The notes beneath the pieces are model-generated. The model saw only the letters and a program-made list of their open reading frames with translations, did not search any database and was not told the origin of the DNA. The translations under genes and the position numbers were made by a program. Of a stretch of 14,399 bases of DNA, positions 1-6,492 are shown piece after piece. This stretch comes from Candidatus Nomurabacteria bacterium. GTDB taxonomy: Bacteria > Patescibacteriota > Minisyncoccia > Phycocordibacterales > SBAW01. The first letter of the stretch is position 1, and the number at the start of each line of letters is the position of its first letter. The stretch covers positions 1-14,399 of the forward strand of contig CALQZN010000017.1 in assembly GCA_943349675.1 (NCBI GenBank), in the 5' to 3' direction.

Positions 1-236
1 ATAGTAACCACGTCTTCGCGTACGCCGTCCATGGTAGAAAATTCGTGCTCAACTCCGTCGATTTTGACCGACGTGATAGCAGCGCCAGGGAGTGATGAAA
101 GGATGATACGGCGCAAACTGTTTCCCAGCGTATGACCATACCCAGGGTACAGACCGTCGATTTCATACGTGCCTGAGTACTCTTCTTCCGAGACGATGCG
201 TGGCTTGCTCGGTAATGTTATTGAATATTCCATCAT
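1..236 (-). CDS. rpoA: DNA-directed RNA polymerase subunit alpha, N-terminal part (runs off the left edge)
   Basis: Alpha is the dimerising scaffold of bacterial RNA polymerase; its N-terminal domain nucleates assembly with beta and beta'. Only about 78 codons are in the window, read from the start leftwards. The translation begins MMEYSITLPSKPRIVSEEEY and contains the family hallmark GHTLGNSLRRIILSSLPGAA (residues about 35-54), the alpha-NTD helix and turn used in dimerisation, followed by the usual ITSVKIDGVEHEFSTMDGVREDV strand-turn. The start is ATG at 236 or the adjacent in-frame ATG at 233; neither has a Shine-Dalgarno site. It follows rpsD after 24 bases, the standard order at the end of the infA-rpsD operon, so it is almost certainly cotranscribed. 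The C-terminal domain and the usual following gene (rplQ) lie outside the window. Confidence 0.95.
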   Translation of the reverse strand, partial: MMEYSITLPSKPRIVSEEEYSGTYEIDGLYPGYGHTLGNSLRRIILSSLPGAAITSVKIDGVEHEFSTMDGVREDVVT

Positions 237-260
237 ATAAATATAAAGTTACTTATAAGG

Positions 261-872
261 TTAGCGACTATAAAATTGGATAATCACCGCAGCGTTGAAG
301 GGAAGCTCCGTTTCGGCAATGCCAGGAGCGCTGGTGATTTTATATGACAGTCCGTCGGCAGACATCTCCATCCAGCCTGGGGTTTTTACTTCGGCTACTG
401 ATTCTTTTCGGCCCATAAACAGAGGACTGCTCTGACTTTCCGGACGTACCGCGATAGTATCCCCTTCTTGTACGCAATATGAGGGAATTGTCATACGGCG
501 GCCATTAACCAGTATGTGGCCATGGCTTACAAGTTGACGTGCTGCACGGCGAGTTTTAACCAAGCCGGCGCGGTATACGGTGTTGTCGAGGCGTGCTTCA
601 AGGCGGCTTACAAGGCCCGCAGCACTACTGCCGCCGCGCTTCTCCATAGCTTCATGTACATAGCGAGAAAATTGACTTTCTGACAATCCGTAGGTAAAAC
701 GTGCCTTCTGTTTTTCGATAAGCTGAGTACCGAAGTCACCACCGCCACCGCGCTTTGGGCGAGAACGACGAGGAGCCCGCGCTTCGGCGAGCTGGAATTT
801 TTGCGTCTGGCATTTTTCAAATACCGAGGCTCCGAGGCGTTTGCAGATTTTATATTTTGGTCCAAGTATCAT
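261..872 (-). CDS. rpsD: 30S ribosomal protein uS4
   Basis: uS4 is a primary 16S rRNA binder that nucleates assembly of the 30S body. The product is 203 aa, the usual size. The N-terminus reads MILGPKYKICKRLG, typical of S4, followed by a basic stretch. The S4 RNA-binding domain is at about 92-155, with SRLEARLDNTVYRAGLV and RRAARQLVSHGHILVNGRR as its recognisable core. The ATG start at 872 has no Shine-Dalgarno site and lies 15 bases after rpsK, consistent with translation inside a polycistronic message. In many bacteria S4 also represses translation of its own operon; no operator structure for that can be pointed out here. Confidence 0.97.
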   Translation of the reverse strand: MILGPKYKICKRLGASVFEKCQTQKFQLAEARAPRRSRPKRGGGGDFGTQLIEKQKARFTYGLSESQFSRYVHEAMEKRGGSSAAGLVSRLEARLDNTVYRAGLVKTRRAARQLVSHGHILVNGRRMTIPSYCVQEGDTIAVRPESQSSPLFMGRKESVAEVKTPGWMEMSADGLSYKITSAPGIAETELPFNAAVIIQFYSR

Positions 873-887
873 AAAAATATTCTAGTG

Positions 888-1316
888 TTATACGCGGCGT
901 GCTTTAGGTGGGCGTGGGCCATTGTGTGGTACAGGCGTAGTGTCTTTGATGCCCTGGATGTGGATGCCTTTGGATGTAAATGCGCGTATAGACGACTCAC
1001 GTCCAGCGCCAACGCCTGACACAATAACCGACACCTCTTTAAGACCCATCTGGCCTGCTTTGTCGGCAAGAAGCTCGCCTACTTTAGCTGCTGCAAAAGG
1101 AGTCCCCTTTTTAGCACCAGCAAACCCGAGGCTCCCGCTGGACGACCAAGCCACTACATTGCCTTTAGGGTCTGTCAAAGAGACCTTGGTATTATTGTAG
1201 GTTGCTTCTACATACAAGATGCCTGACTCAAGTCGGCGCTTACTTGCACGGGATGAGCCGCCACCTCGTCCGGCGTTGTCATCCCCTCCTTTTTTGACTA
1301 TTCGTTTCTTACCCAT
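888..1316 (-). CDS. rpsK: 30S ribosomal protein uS11
   Basis: uS11 sits on the 30S platform next to the mRNA exit and the E site. The product is 142 aa, slightly longer than the roughly 129 aa of E. coli because of a basic glycine-rich N-terminus (residues 1-25, KKRIVKKGG...RGGGSSRAS). The core is textbook: GILYVEATYNNTKVSLTD, then the GAKKGTPFAA loop, IVSGVGAGRESSIRA, and the C-terminal DTTPVPHNGPRPPKARRV. The ATG start at 1316 has no Shine-Dalgarno site. It lies 29 bases after rpsM and 15 before rpsD within the same operon. Confidence 0.97.
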   Translation of the reverse strand: MGKKRIVKKGGDDNAGRGGGSSRASKRRLESGILYVEATYNNTKVSLTDPKGNVVAWSSSGSLGFAGAKKGTPFAAAKVGELLADKAGQMGLKEVSVIVSGVGAGRESSIRAFTSKGIHIQGIKDTTPVPHNGPRPPKARRV

Positions 1317-1345
1317 AGGTATTGTCAGTAATTATACAGTATATA

Positions 1346-1723
1346 TTAGGTCTTTTCAACCTTGCGGCGACCAGAGCCCATGGTCTTGCGAACGTTGCCT
1401 CGAACGGTGCGCGAATTTGTCTTGGTGCGTTGACCACGCACAGGCAAGCGTTTGCCATGGCGGAGCCCACGGTACGCGCCAATATCTTTGAGACGTTTTA
1501 TGTTGCCAGACACCTCGCGCTTCAAATCTCCTTCTATTTTAAAACTCTCTACGACGCGGCGAATTTCGTTCTCTTCTTCTGCGGTTAGATCATCTGCTTT
1601 TTTAGTTGGGTCTATCCCGGTTTGTTTGCAAATATTTTGTGCGCGAGAAAGGCTTACCCCGTAAAGCACCGTAAGTGCATAGGTAAGGCGTTTATTTGGA
1701 ATGGTGATACCTGCAATTCTCAT
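1346..1723 (-). CDS. rpsM: 30S ribosomal protein uS13
   Basis: uS13 is in the 30S head, where it makes the B1 intersubunit bridges and touches the P-site tRNA with its C-terminal tail. The start is placed at ATG 1723 because translation from there gives MRIAGITIPNKRLTYALTVL, the conserved uS13 N-terminus; the longer open frame upstream is simply rpmJ in another frame. The product is 125 aa, with the helix-two-turn-helix core GVSLSRAQNICKQTGID, the family signature GAYRGLRHGKRLPVRGQRT (about 92-110) and a basic tail. An AAGGAT sequence about 12 bases upstream is at best a distant Shine-Dalgarno site. It starts 10 bases after the rpmJ stop. Confidence 0.97.
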   Translation of the reverse strand: MRIAGITIPNKRLTYALTVLYGVSLSRAQNICKQTGIDPTKKADDLTAEEENEIRRVVESFKIEGDLKREVSGNIKRLKDIGAYRGLRHGKRLPVRGQRTKTNSRTVRGNVRKTMGSGRRKVEKT

Positions 1724-1733
1724 ATATTCAAAA

Positions 1734-1847
1734 TTATCCTTGGCGTTGTTTATGACGTGGGTTGCTGCAAATAACATACACCCGGCCTTTTCGACGGAGC
1801 ATTTTGCAACTTGCACAACGAGGTTTTATGGATGCTTTGATTTTCAT
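1734..1847 (-). CDS. rpmJ: 50S ribosomal protein bL36 (37 codons)
   Basis: bL36 is the smallest 50S protein, a zinc-ribbon knuckle near the peptidyl-transferase core and bL12 base. Reading leftwards from ATG 1847 gives MKIKASIKPRCASCKMLRRK and then GRVYVICSNPRHKQRQG followed by TAA, 37 aa. The zinc ligands are visible as C11, C14, C27 and H32, in the C-x2-C-x12-C-x4-H pattern of the zinc-binding (C+) form. It lies between infA (19 bases upstream) and rpsM (10 bases downstream), exactly the conserved order infA-rpmJ-rpsM. The gene is short enough to be missed by automatic callers. Length, metal ligands and position all agree, so the call is firm. Confidence 0.97.
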   Translation of the reverse strand: MKIKASIKPRCASCKMLRRKGRVYVICSNPRHKQRQG

Positions 1848-1866
1848 AACCGAGCAAAATGTGTAA

Positions 1867-2076
1867 CTACAGACGCCTTGTTATGCGCCCTTTACCACCG
1901 TAGGGGTCTATTTTAACCAATACTTTGTCCCCTACGAGCACTTTAATACGGTGTAACCGCATCTTACCTGCAAGGTAGGTCAGTATCACTTCTCCGGATT
2001 CCAAAGACACTCGAAACTGCGTATTGGGCAAAGCCTCTTCGACAACGCCCGGTACTTCTTGTTCTTTATTCTCCAT
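1867..2076 (-). CDS. infA: Translation initiation factor IF-1
   Basis: IF-1 occupies the 30S A site during initiation and helps IF-2 and IF-3 select the start codon. The product is 69 aa, a few residues shorter than the usual 71-72. It is a single S1-type OB fold: GVVEEALPNTQFRVSLESGEVILTYLAGKMR, then RIKVLVGDKVLVKIDPYGGKGRITRR. The loop PYGGKGRI is one or two residues shorter than the common PYDLTKGRI. The ATG start at 2076 is the first gene after a strong promoter (2096-2124), giving a predicted leader of only about 12 bases with no clear Shine-Dalgarno site. It heads the operon through rpoA. The usual upstream neighbours (secY, adk, map) are absent here. Confidence 0.96.
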   Translation of the reverse strand: MENKEQEVPGVVEEALPNTQFRVSLESGEVILTYLAGKMRLHRIKVLVGDKVLVKIDPYGGKGRITRRL

Positions 2077-2095
2077 TCCCTAAGCGACAAAAGCT

Positions 2096-2124
2096 ATAAT
2101 AGCAGAGAGCTGTATGAGCGTCAA
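2096..2124 (-). promoter_or_regulatory. Sigma-70-type promoter of the infA-rpoA operon
   Basis: On the minus strand, TTGACG (2119-2124) is followed by a 17-base spacer and TATTAT (2096-2101), a near-consensus -35/-10 pair at ideal spacing. The infA ATG is 19 bases beyond the -10 box, so the leader would be about 12 bases. A small palindrome GCTATTATAGC (2093-2103) is centred on the -10 box; this may be chance. Confidence 0.75.
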
Positions 2125-2142
2125 ATTGCCCTACCCCAGCAA

Positions 2143-3426
2143 CTACTCGGCTACCTTTAGGTTGAGTTTGCTCTCGTCTATAGGGAAGGTTGCCTTCCAA
2201 AATGGACGGATACTTGCGGTAGCTTTAATTATTGCTGGTTGGAACGTTTTAAGGATGGTCTTCAAGTCATCTTTGTCCTTACCCAGCAGGGCTTTTTTAA
2301 CTGCGGCTGGGTCAAATTGCCATACCAGTATTGGGGTGCCTCCCAAAGCTAGAGTAAGGGGTCCTGTAGTGCTTTTGTTGGTGGAACTCAATGCAATAGT
2401 TATTTGAGATGAGTCTGCAAAAGCAACAGGCTCGTTGTTGTAGGTACCAAGGGATTGTTTTGCCACAGCGGCAGCCAAGTCAGAGGCGCGGATGATAACC
2501 GAACTTGCGGTAGCGCTTTGAACCAAGCTTGCGTTGTTGTTTGCACCAGCTGTTTGTGTGATTTCGTTGTATACAAACGCCAGTGATCCATCGACTGGGA
2601 TAAACCCGGCAGGAATGTTGCTGACTATCGCTGCGCGGATATTTGCGTCTAGTTTTTGTTTGAGTGTATTTTGCGCCTCGGTTAAGGTTGCGGCTGCAAT
2701 TGCTGGTTCTTTACCCACAAACCCACCGCTCATAGGCCCTTTAGACTCTGCATAGAATTTAGTGTGTCGTGGGTCATTTTTAAATCCGGGAATGGTAAAG
2801 CGAGTGGTGTCTGTTCGATTATGTTCGGCACCAGGAACGTCGGCGTAGAGTGTTGCTGTGGTAGAGCCTGGAGTAACGGTGCCGTCTGATTTTTTAACTC
2901 CGCCTGGTACCGTTATTTGGTCGCGAATGCGGTATATTTTTCCATCCGACGCTTCAAAACGAGTATTTGCTATCAATTGTTGGCTTGCTGTGCTGTGTGC
3001 GTTGTATACGGTTACTACACCAGTTGCTGGTTTGGAGACGTCTTTGCTGCCAGACGCTGCTGCAGAGGTAGAGGCAGACTGTGTTACTGACATGGTTTGA
3101 TAGCCAAGAGTCCCTGTTGGAGCGTTTGCAACCGCCAGCAAGCTAGAAGGAGGTGTCACTGGTTCTGTTTTTGGATAGATGGTGACAGTTGCTCCTTGAA
3201 ATATGGTTGAAGCTACAAGGCCCGCTAGTCCAAATAGCACCACAGCACTTACTGTCCACCATATAAACGTACGTGACCTGGACCTGTTGGAGCCTTTTGG
3301 TACGCGCGGTGGTTGGTAGTCTGTCTCCTCTTCTATATCTACTTCTTGAGCCTGTACACGGCGATGGCTAGTTGATACGGGGATATTTCGAATAGACCTG
3401 TCTCCTCGTGGGTTCATGTCTTGCAT
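2143..3426 (-). CDS. Single-pass membrane protein with baseplate-J-like extracytoplasmic region
   Basis: The product is 427 aa. Residues 1-50 are charged and probably disordered in the cytoplasm. Residues 54-77 (TFIWWTVSAVVLFGLAGLVA...) form one membrane helix preceded by a basic RSRSR stretch, so the rest should face outward. After a Ser/Ala/Thr-rich linker (about 95-130), the segment 134-215 shows TGVVTVYNAHSTASQQLIANTRF, DGKIYRIRDQITVPGG and ADVPGAEHN...FTIPGF. This pattern resembles the domain annotated as baseplate J/gp47-like in many CPR membrane proteins; that resemblance is from memory and should be verified. The remaining 200 residues are beta- and Ala/Thr-rich with no motif I recognise. 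The start is ATG 3426 (an in-frame ATG at 3417 is possible), with a TATACT box 9 bases upstream. It sits 17 bases after the PilM-like gene, suggesting a functional pair. Function unknown. Confidence 0.8.
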   Translation of the reverse strand: MQDMNPRGDRSIRNIPVSTSHRRVQAQEVDIEEETDYQPPRVPKGSNRSRSRTFIWWTVSAVVLFGLAGLVASTIFQGATVTIYPKTEPVTPPSSLLAVANAPTGTLGYQTMSVTQSASTSAAASGSKDVSKPATGVVTVYNAHSTASQQLIANTRFEASDGKIYRIRDQITVPGGVKKSDGTVTPGSTTATLYADVPGAEHNRTDTTRFTIPGFKNDPRHTKFYAESKGPMSGGFVGKEPAIAAATLTEAQNTLKQKLDANIRAAIVSNIPAGFIPVDGSLAFVYNEITQTAGANNNASLVQSATASSVIIRASDLAAAVAKQSLGTYNNEPVAFADSSQITIALSSTNKSTTGPLTLALGGTPILVWQFDPAAVKKALLGKDKDDLKTILKTFQPAIIKATASIRPFWKATFPIDESKLNLKVAE

Positions 3427-3435
3427 ATGATAATT

Positions 3436-3441
3436 AGTATA
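3436..3441 (-). promoter_or_regulatory. Candidate -10 box (TATACT) just before the 2143-3426 gene
   Basis: TATACT lies 9 bases from the ATG at 3426, the distance expected if transcription starts about two bases before the codon. No good -35 is seen at 17 bases (TTTATT), so this is a weak call resting on the same hexamer recurring before other genes here. Confidence 0.4.
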
Positions 3442-3443
3442 AC

Positions 3444-4418
3444 TTAATTAAAACGACCAATAAAGACGGACTCAACTAACAATGCTAGGTCGGGCTTGGG
3501 TGCATGCACGGCGATGTGCGGTAATAGATGATGGGCATGCAGCGCGCGCACAACAGCTCCTTGTGTAAACAAATTCTCCGCAGAAGGTGCGTTTTCGGAC
3601 AATGCTTTTGCGACCCATGTTGCACTAGGTTCTGCCCCAACCACAAGTACGCTGTGTATAGCGTTATTTCCCAATATCTCTTTTGCAGCATCAGCAAAAG
3701 TTTGCGTAAAGTGTGCTGCTGCAGCTGAAAGTGATTGTGCATAGTGTGGCGGCACGTCATGTCGAGAAAGTGCCAGTATTGAGCGTGCCTCTGCTAGGCT
3801 TATATTTCCATGACTTTGTAGTGTCCGTATTGGTAAATGTACGCCAATGGGTATCGTTGCACGCCCCGCAAAAGTACTTCCCTGTACTAACAGAAGTTCT
3901 GCAACCTCTCCTGTAACTGTGCACAATAAAAAATCGTCCTGCTTTTCAAACAGTGCGTTGGTGGTGTCGAGCGCTGCGTTTGCAAAGGGGTGGAAACTTA
4001 CAGGATTTGTTGCAAAAGTTGAGTCGATAGCGTTTGTAAGAGCCTCTACCATAAGTGGCTCATGGTTCCACCTCCATCCTTGCGGGTGTGCAGTAAGTGT
4101 CGACCAAGGGGCGTGTAAAAATACCTTTGTTTCTGCAATATTTCCCAAACCTTCGAGCCTGCCACTACCTCGCATACGGGCTGCAACAAGACCTGTGTGT
4201 TGCAGCACTTCTACACTTGCTCTGTGTATACTCTCTGCCAAGTCAAAGGCCCCTCGTGTGCGTAAAATGGGGGTATGTACACGACTCTCGGCAAATAACC
4301 TCGGTGGTTTGTCTTTAGAGAGTCGTACAAGTCCAGCAGCAACACTGCCGTTTTCGACATCAAGCATAAGTACTGTCTTACCAGTTGGTTTTTTCTTACC
4401 CCCAAAGAGCCAGCTCAT
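3444..4418 (-). CDS. PilM/FtsA-like actin-fold protein
   Basis: The product is 324 aa. PilM proteins are cytoplasmic actin-fold (ASKHA) partners of type IV pilus assembly that bind the tail of an inner-membrane protein. The N-terminus has a short basic patch and then KTVLMLDVENGSVAAGLVRL (14-33), the strand-turn-strand of the phosphate-1 motif. A second strand pair DDFLLCTVTGEVAELLLVQG (161-180) sits where phosphate-2 belongs but lacks the usual Asp and second Gly. HSVLVVGAEPSATWVAKAL (255-273) resembles the adenosine-binding turn, again without the GG. The fold call is fairly good, whereas nucleotide binding is doubtful. A promoter with TATACT ends 8 bases before ATG 4418. The gene immediately downstream encodes a membrane protein with a cytoplasmic tail, a plausible partner by analogy with PilM-PilN; that is inference. 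Confidence 0.7.
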   Translation of the reverse strand: MSWLFGGKKKPTGKTVLMLDVENGSVAAGLVRLSKDKPPRLFAESRVHTPILRTRGAFDLAESIHRASVEVLQHTGLVAARMRGSGRLEGLGNIAETKVFLHAPWSTLTAHPQGWRWNHEPLMVEALTNAIDSTFATNPVSFHPFANAALDTTNALFEKQDDFLLCTVTGEVAELLLVQGSTFAGRATIPIGVHLPIRTLQSHGNISLAEARSILALSRHDVPPHYAQSLSAAAAHFTQTFADAAKEILGNNAIHSVLVVGAEPSATWVAKALSENAPSAENLFTQGAVVRALHAHHLLPHIAVHAPKPDLALLVESVFIGRFN

Positions 4419-4426
4419 AGACTGTA

Positions 4427-4456
4427 AGTATATACTAAATTTATTCCCTACTTCAA
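4427..4456 (-). promoter_or_regulatory. Promoter of the PilM-like gene, giving a (near-)leaderless message
   Basis: TTGAAG (4451-4456), an 18-base spacer and TATACT (4427-4432) lie on the minus strand. Only 8 bases separate the -10 box from ATG 4418, so the transcript would start at or within a base or two of the start codon. The -35 overlaps the T-tail of the alaS terminator. Confidence 0.6.
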
Positions 4457-4487
4457 AACCTAACGCAGTCTGACTGCGTTAGGTTTT
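4455..4487 (-). terminator. Rho-independent terminator of alaS
   Basis: Perfect inverted repeat: 15-bp stem (4455-4469 with 4473-4487) and a 3-base loop, beginning one base after the alaS stop codon. On the minus strand the stem ends GGTTTT, a short U-run. The A/T ends are symmetric, so it could act in both directions. Confidence 0.85.
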
Positions 4488-4488
4488 C

Positions 4489-6417
4489 TTATTGCAATAC
4501 CGCACGGATGCGGCGTACACCAGCGGAAACTGCTTCTTCTTTCAAAATTTTAAATTTTGCCCCGAGCGGAGTCGAGGGGTTACTGGATATAGCAAGTTCG
4601 CCTGTATGTGTTACATGCGGCCCGCCACAAAACTCGATAGAAAAGGCTTGGGCGTGCATAGGGCTTGCCTCTGTAGCCTCTTTTGGCCCCAGCGAGTACA
4701 CAGACACCCGCTCTGGATATTTGGCACCAAATTCGTGTTCGGCCCCGAGCTTCTCGGCATCATCTTTTGCCATCTCACTACGGATCATAGGAATGTCCTC
4801 TTTAATTTTCTCGTTTACAATGCGCTCTACCTCTGCCTTTTGTTCGTCGGTCATTTTTTCTCCATGCGAAAAGTCGATACGCAGACGCTCTTGAGTGATG
4901 TTGCTTCCACGTTGCTTTACATGTGGCCCCAGCACAGTTTGAAGGGCTTTAAGCAGCAAATGGTGCGCCGTGTGCAGGCGTGTTGTTGCTTCGCTAGTGT
5001 CGGCAAGCCCACCTTTAAACTTTTGCTCACTTCCTGCGCGAGAGAGGTCTTGATGTGCCTTAAGGAGTTCTTTTAGACCCTCCATATCTATTTGTTTAAT
5101 TCCACGCTCCCCCGCCTCTTCAATAACCAGCTCCAAAGGGAAACCGTAGGTGGTTACAAGTTGGTATGCGTCCTGGGCAGACAAACTATTTTGCCCAGTA
5201 AAACGAGCAAGCTCTTTAATACCTCTAGCCAAGGTGGTGCGGAATTGATCTTCTTCTTCAGCAATTGCTTTTTCAATAGCCTCCACTTTCTCAGAAACTT
5301 CTGGATAGGCGTCTTTATACATGTCTGCAATTGGGCGCACTACTTTGGCAAAGTTGTTTTCTGTAATGCCAAGTTTGTCAGAGTACTGTACGCTCCGGCG
5401 TATGAGTCGGCGTACAAAGTATCCTTGGTCGCTTTTTGAAGGTAATACTCCGTCTGCAATGAGGAAAACAGCAGCTTTCATGTGGTCTGCAATAATACGG
5501 AATGCTTTTGTGTCAGCATCGTTGCTGCCATACTTTTTGCCCGAGGCAGCTTCCAAGTGGGCAAGTATAGGTGCGTGACATACTGCAATGATGTCTGGAC
5601 TTTGCGTTGCGGCCATAACTAAACGCTCCAAACCGCCACCAAAGTCAACATTTTGTTTAGGTAGCAGCGCAAACGAGCCATCCTGCTGCTTGATGTACTG
5701 CATAAACACAGAGTTGCCGATTTCTACAAAGCGGCCGCAGTCACAGTTAGGGTGACATTCTGTACCCCATTTGGGGTCATGAGGCGTACCAAAGTCGTAA
5801 AATACTTCAGAATCAGGGCCTCCTGGCTCGCCTGCTGGCATGTTTTCTGGCGTCCCAGCGCGTGACCACCAGTTCTTTTTTGCGTCGTAGTAAAAAATAC
5901 GCCCATCTTGCATACCAACTTCGTATCCCTGTGCTTCCGACCCAATCAATACATCTTTTGCGTTGATACCCTTTTTTGCAAATAACTCTTTCCAAATTTC
6001 AACCGAGTCAGTGTCGCGAGGCAAATTATATTTCTCGTCACCGATAAACACTGTGACGTACAAACGTTTTGGGTCCAGCTTAAGTTCATCAGTCAAAAAT
6101 TCAAAAAACCATGGCAGTTGTTCTTTTTTAAAGTAGTCTCCAAGCGACCAGTTGCCGAGCATTTCAAAAAAAGTAGTGTGGCGATTGTCCCCCACCTCTT
6201 CAATATCGCCAGTGCGAAATGCTTTTTGAGAGTCAACAATACGCTTGCCTTCTGGATGGTCTTTGCCAAGCAAGTACGGAATCATCGGCTGCATACCCGA
6301 CCCGGTAAACAGGGTGGTTGGGTCATTTTGCGGCACAAGCGATGAGCTGGGGATGATTGTGTGTCCCCGATCCTTTAAAAAACCCAGATATTTTGCCCGC
6401 ACGTCGTCCAACGTCAT
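4489..6417 (-). CDS. alaS: Alanine--tRNA ligase, without the C-terminal C-Ala domain
   Basis: AlaRS charges tRNA-Ala with alanine and clears mischarged Ser/Gly-tRNA-Ala. Start ATG 6417 is chosen because MTLDDVRAKYLGFLKDRGHT matches the family N-terminus; an in-frame ATG at 6471 falls in the loop of the preceding terminator. The class II core shows SSSLVPQNDPTTLFTGSGMQ (24-43), motif 2 around RTGDIEEVGDNRHTTFFEMLGNW (68-90) and motif 3 GGGLERL (260-266). The editing domain has both zinc-ligand pairs, H482/H486 (HTAHH) and C597/H601 (CGGPH, where CGGTH is commoner). The protein ends at 642 aa with SAGVRRIRAVLQ, right after editing, whereas E. coli AlaRS is 876 aa and continues with a coiled coil and C-Ala. 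A perfect terminator hairpin follows, so this end is genuine. Residues 609-620 look like an insertion encoded by a palindromic repeat. No Shine-Dalgarno site; a weak TACACT at 6427-6432 may be the -10 box. Confidence 0.96.
   Translation of the reverse strand: MTLDDVRAKYLGFLKDRGHTIIPSSSLVPQNDPTTLFTGSGMQPMIPYLLGKDHPEGKRIVDSQKAFRTGDIEEVGDNRHTTFFEMLGNWSLGDYFKKEQLPWFFEFLTDELKLDPKRLYVTVFIGDEKYNLPRDTDSVEIWKELFAKKGINAKDVLIGSEAQGYEVGMQDGRIFYYDAKKNWWSRAGTPENMPAGEPGGPDSEVFYDFGTPHDPKWGTECHPNCDCGRFVEIGNSVFMQYIKQQDGSFALLPKQNVDFGGGLERLVMAATQSPDIIAVCHAPILAHLEAASGKKYGSNDADTKAFRIIADHMKAAVFLIADGVLPSKSDQGYFVRRLIRRSVQYSDKLGITENNFAKVVRPIADMYKDAYPEVSEKVEAIEKAIAEEEDQFRTTLARGIKELARFTGQNSLSAQDAYQLVTTYGFPLELVIEEAGERGIKQIDMEGLKELLKAHQDLSRAGSEQKFKGGLADTSEATTRLHTAHHLLLKALQTVLGPHVKQRGSNITQERLRIDFSHGEKMTDEQKAEVERIVNEKIKEDIPMIRSEMAKDDAEKLGAEHEFGAKYPERVSVYSLGPKEATEASPMHAQAFSIEFCGGPHVTHTGELAISSNPSTPLGAKFKILKEEAVSAGVRRIRAVLQ
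4560..4579. repeat. Palindrome-ended short repeat inside alaS
   Basis: On the coding strand this reads CCCCTCGACTCCGCTCGGGG, with complementary CCCC/GGGG ends around a TCGACTCCGCTC core. From memory it closely matches a dispersed environmental-bacterial repeat, CCCTTCGACTCCGCTCAGGG, differing only by one T-A to C-G exchange that preserves pairing. It encodes PSTPLG (614-619) in frame within a segment absent from canonical AlaRS. It is flanked on one side by an AT near-palindrome at 4543-4559. Confidence 0.55.
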
Positions 6418-6439
6418 GATGTATAGAGTGTATCTTTTT

Positions 6440-6483
6440 GTATAAAAAAAGAAAGGGTTCGCACGTATCATGTGCGAACCCTT
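6440..6483 (-). terminator. Rho-independent terminator of the three-gene cassette
   Basis: A perfect 12-bp stem (6453-6464 with 6472-6483; AAGGGTTCGCAC and its complement) has a 7-base loop. On the minus strand it is followed by TTTCTTTTTTTAT. It begins 9 bases after the stop codon at 6493 and ends transcription before alaS. Confidence 0.93.
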
Positions 6484-6492
6484 GTGAAGACG

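Noticed and set aside
1724..1816. Longer rpsM frame starting at 1816
   Set aside because: The extra codons overlap rpmJ in another frame; uS13 begins with MRIAGI at 1723.
4492..5578. Plus-strand open frames of 128-194 codons antisense to alaS
   Set aside because: They are shadows of alaS with no plausible protein features or initiation signals; similar antisense frames over rpsK, the PilM-like gene and the 370-aa gene were dismissed for the same reason.
6418..6471. Longer alaS start at ATG 6471
   Set aside because: That ATG lies in the loop of the cassette's terminator hairpin, and the extra 18 residues do not resemble AlaRS; the family start is at 6417.
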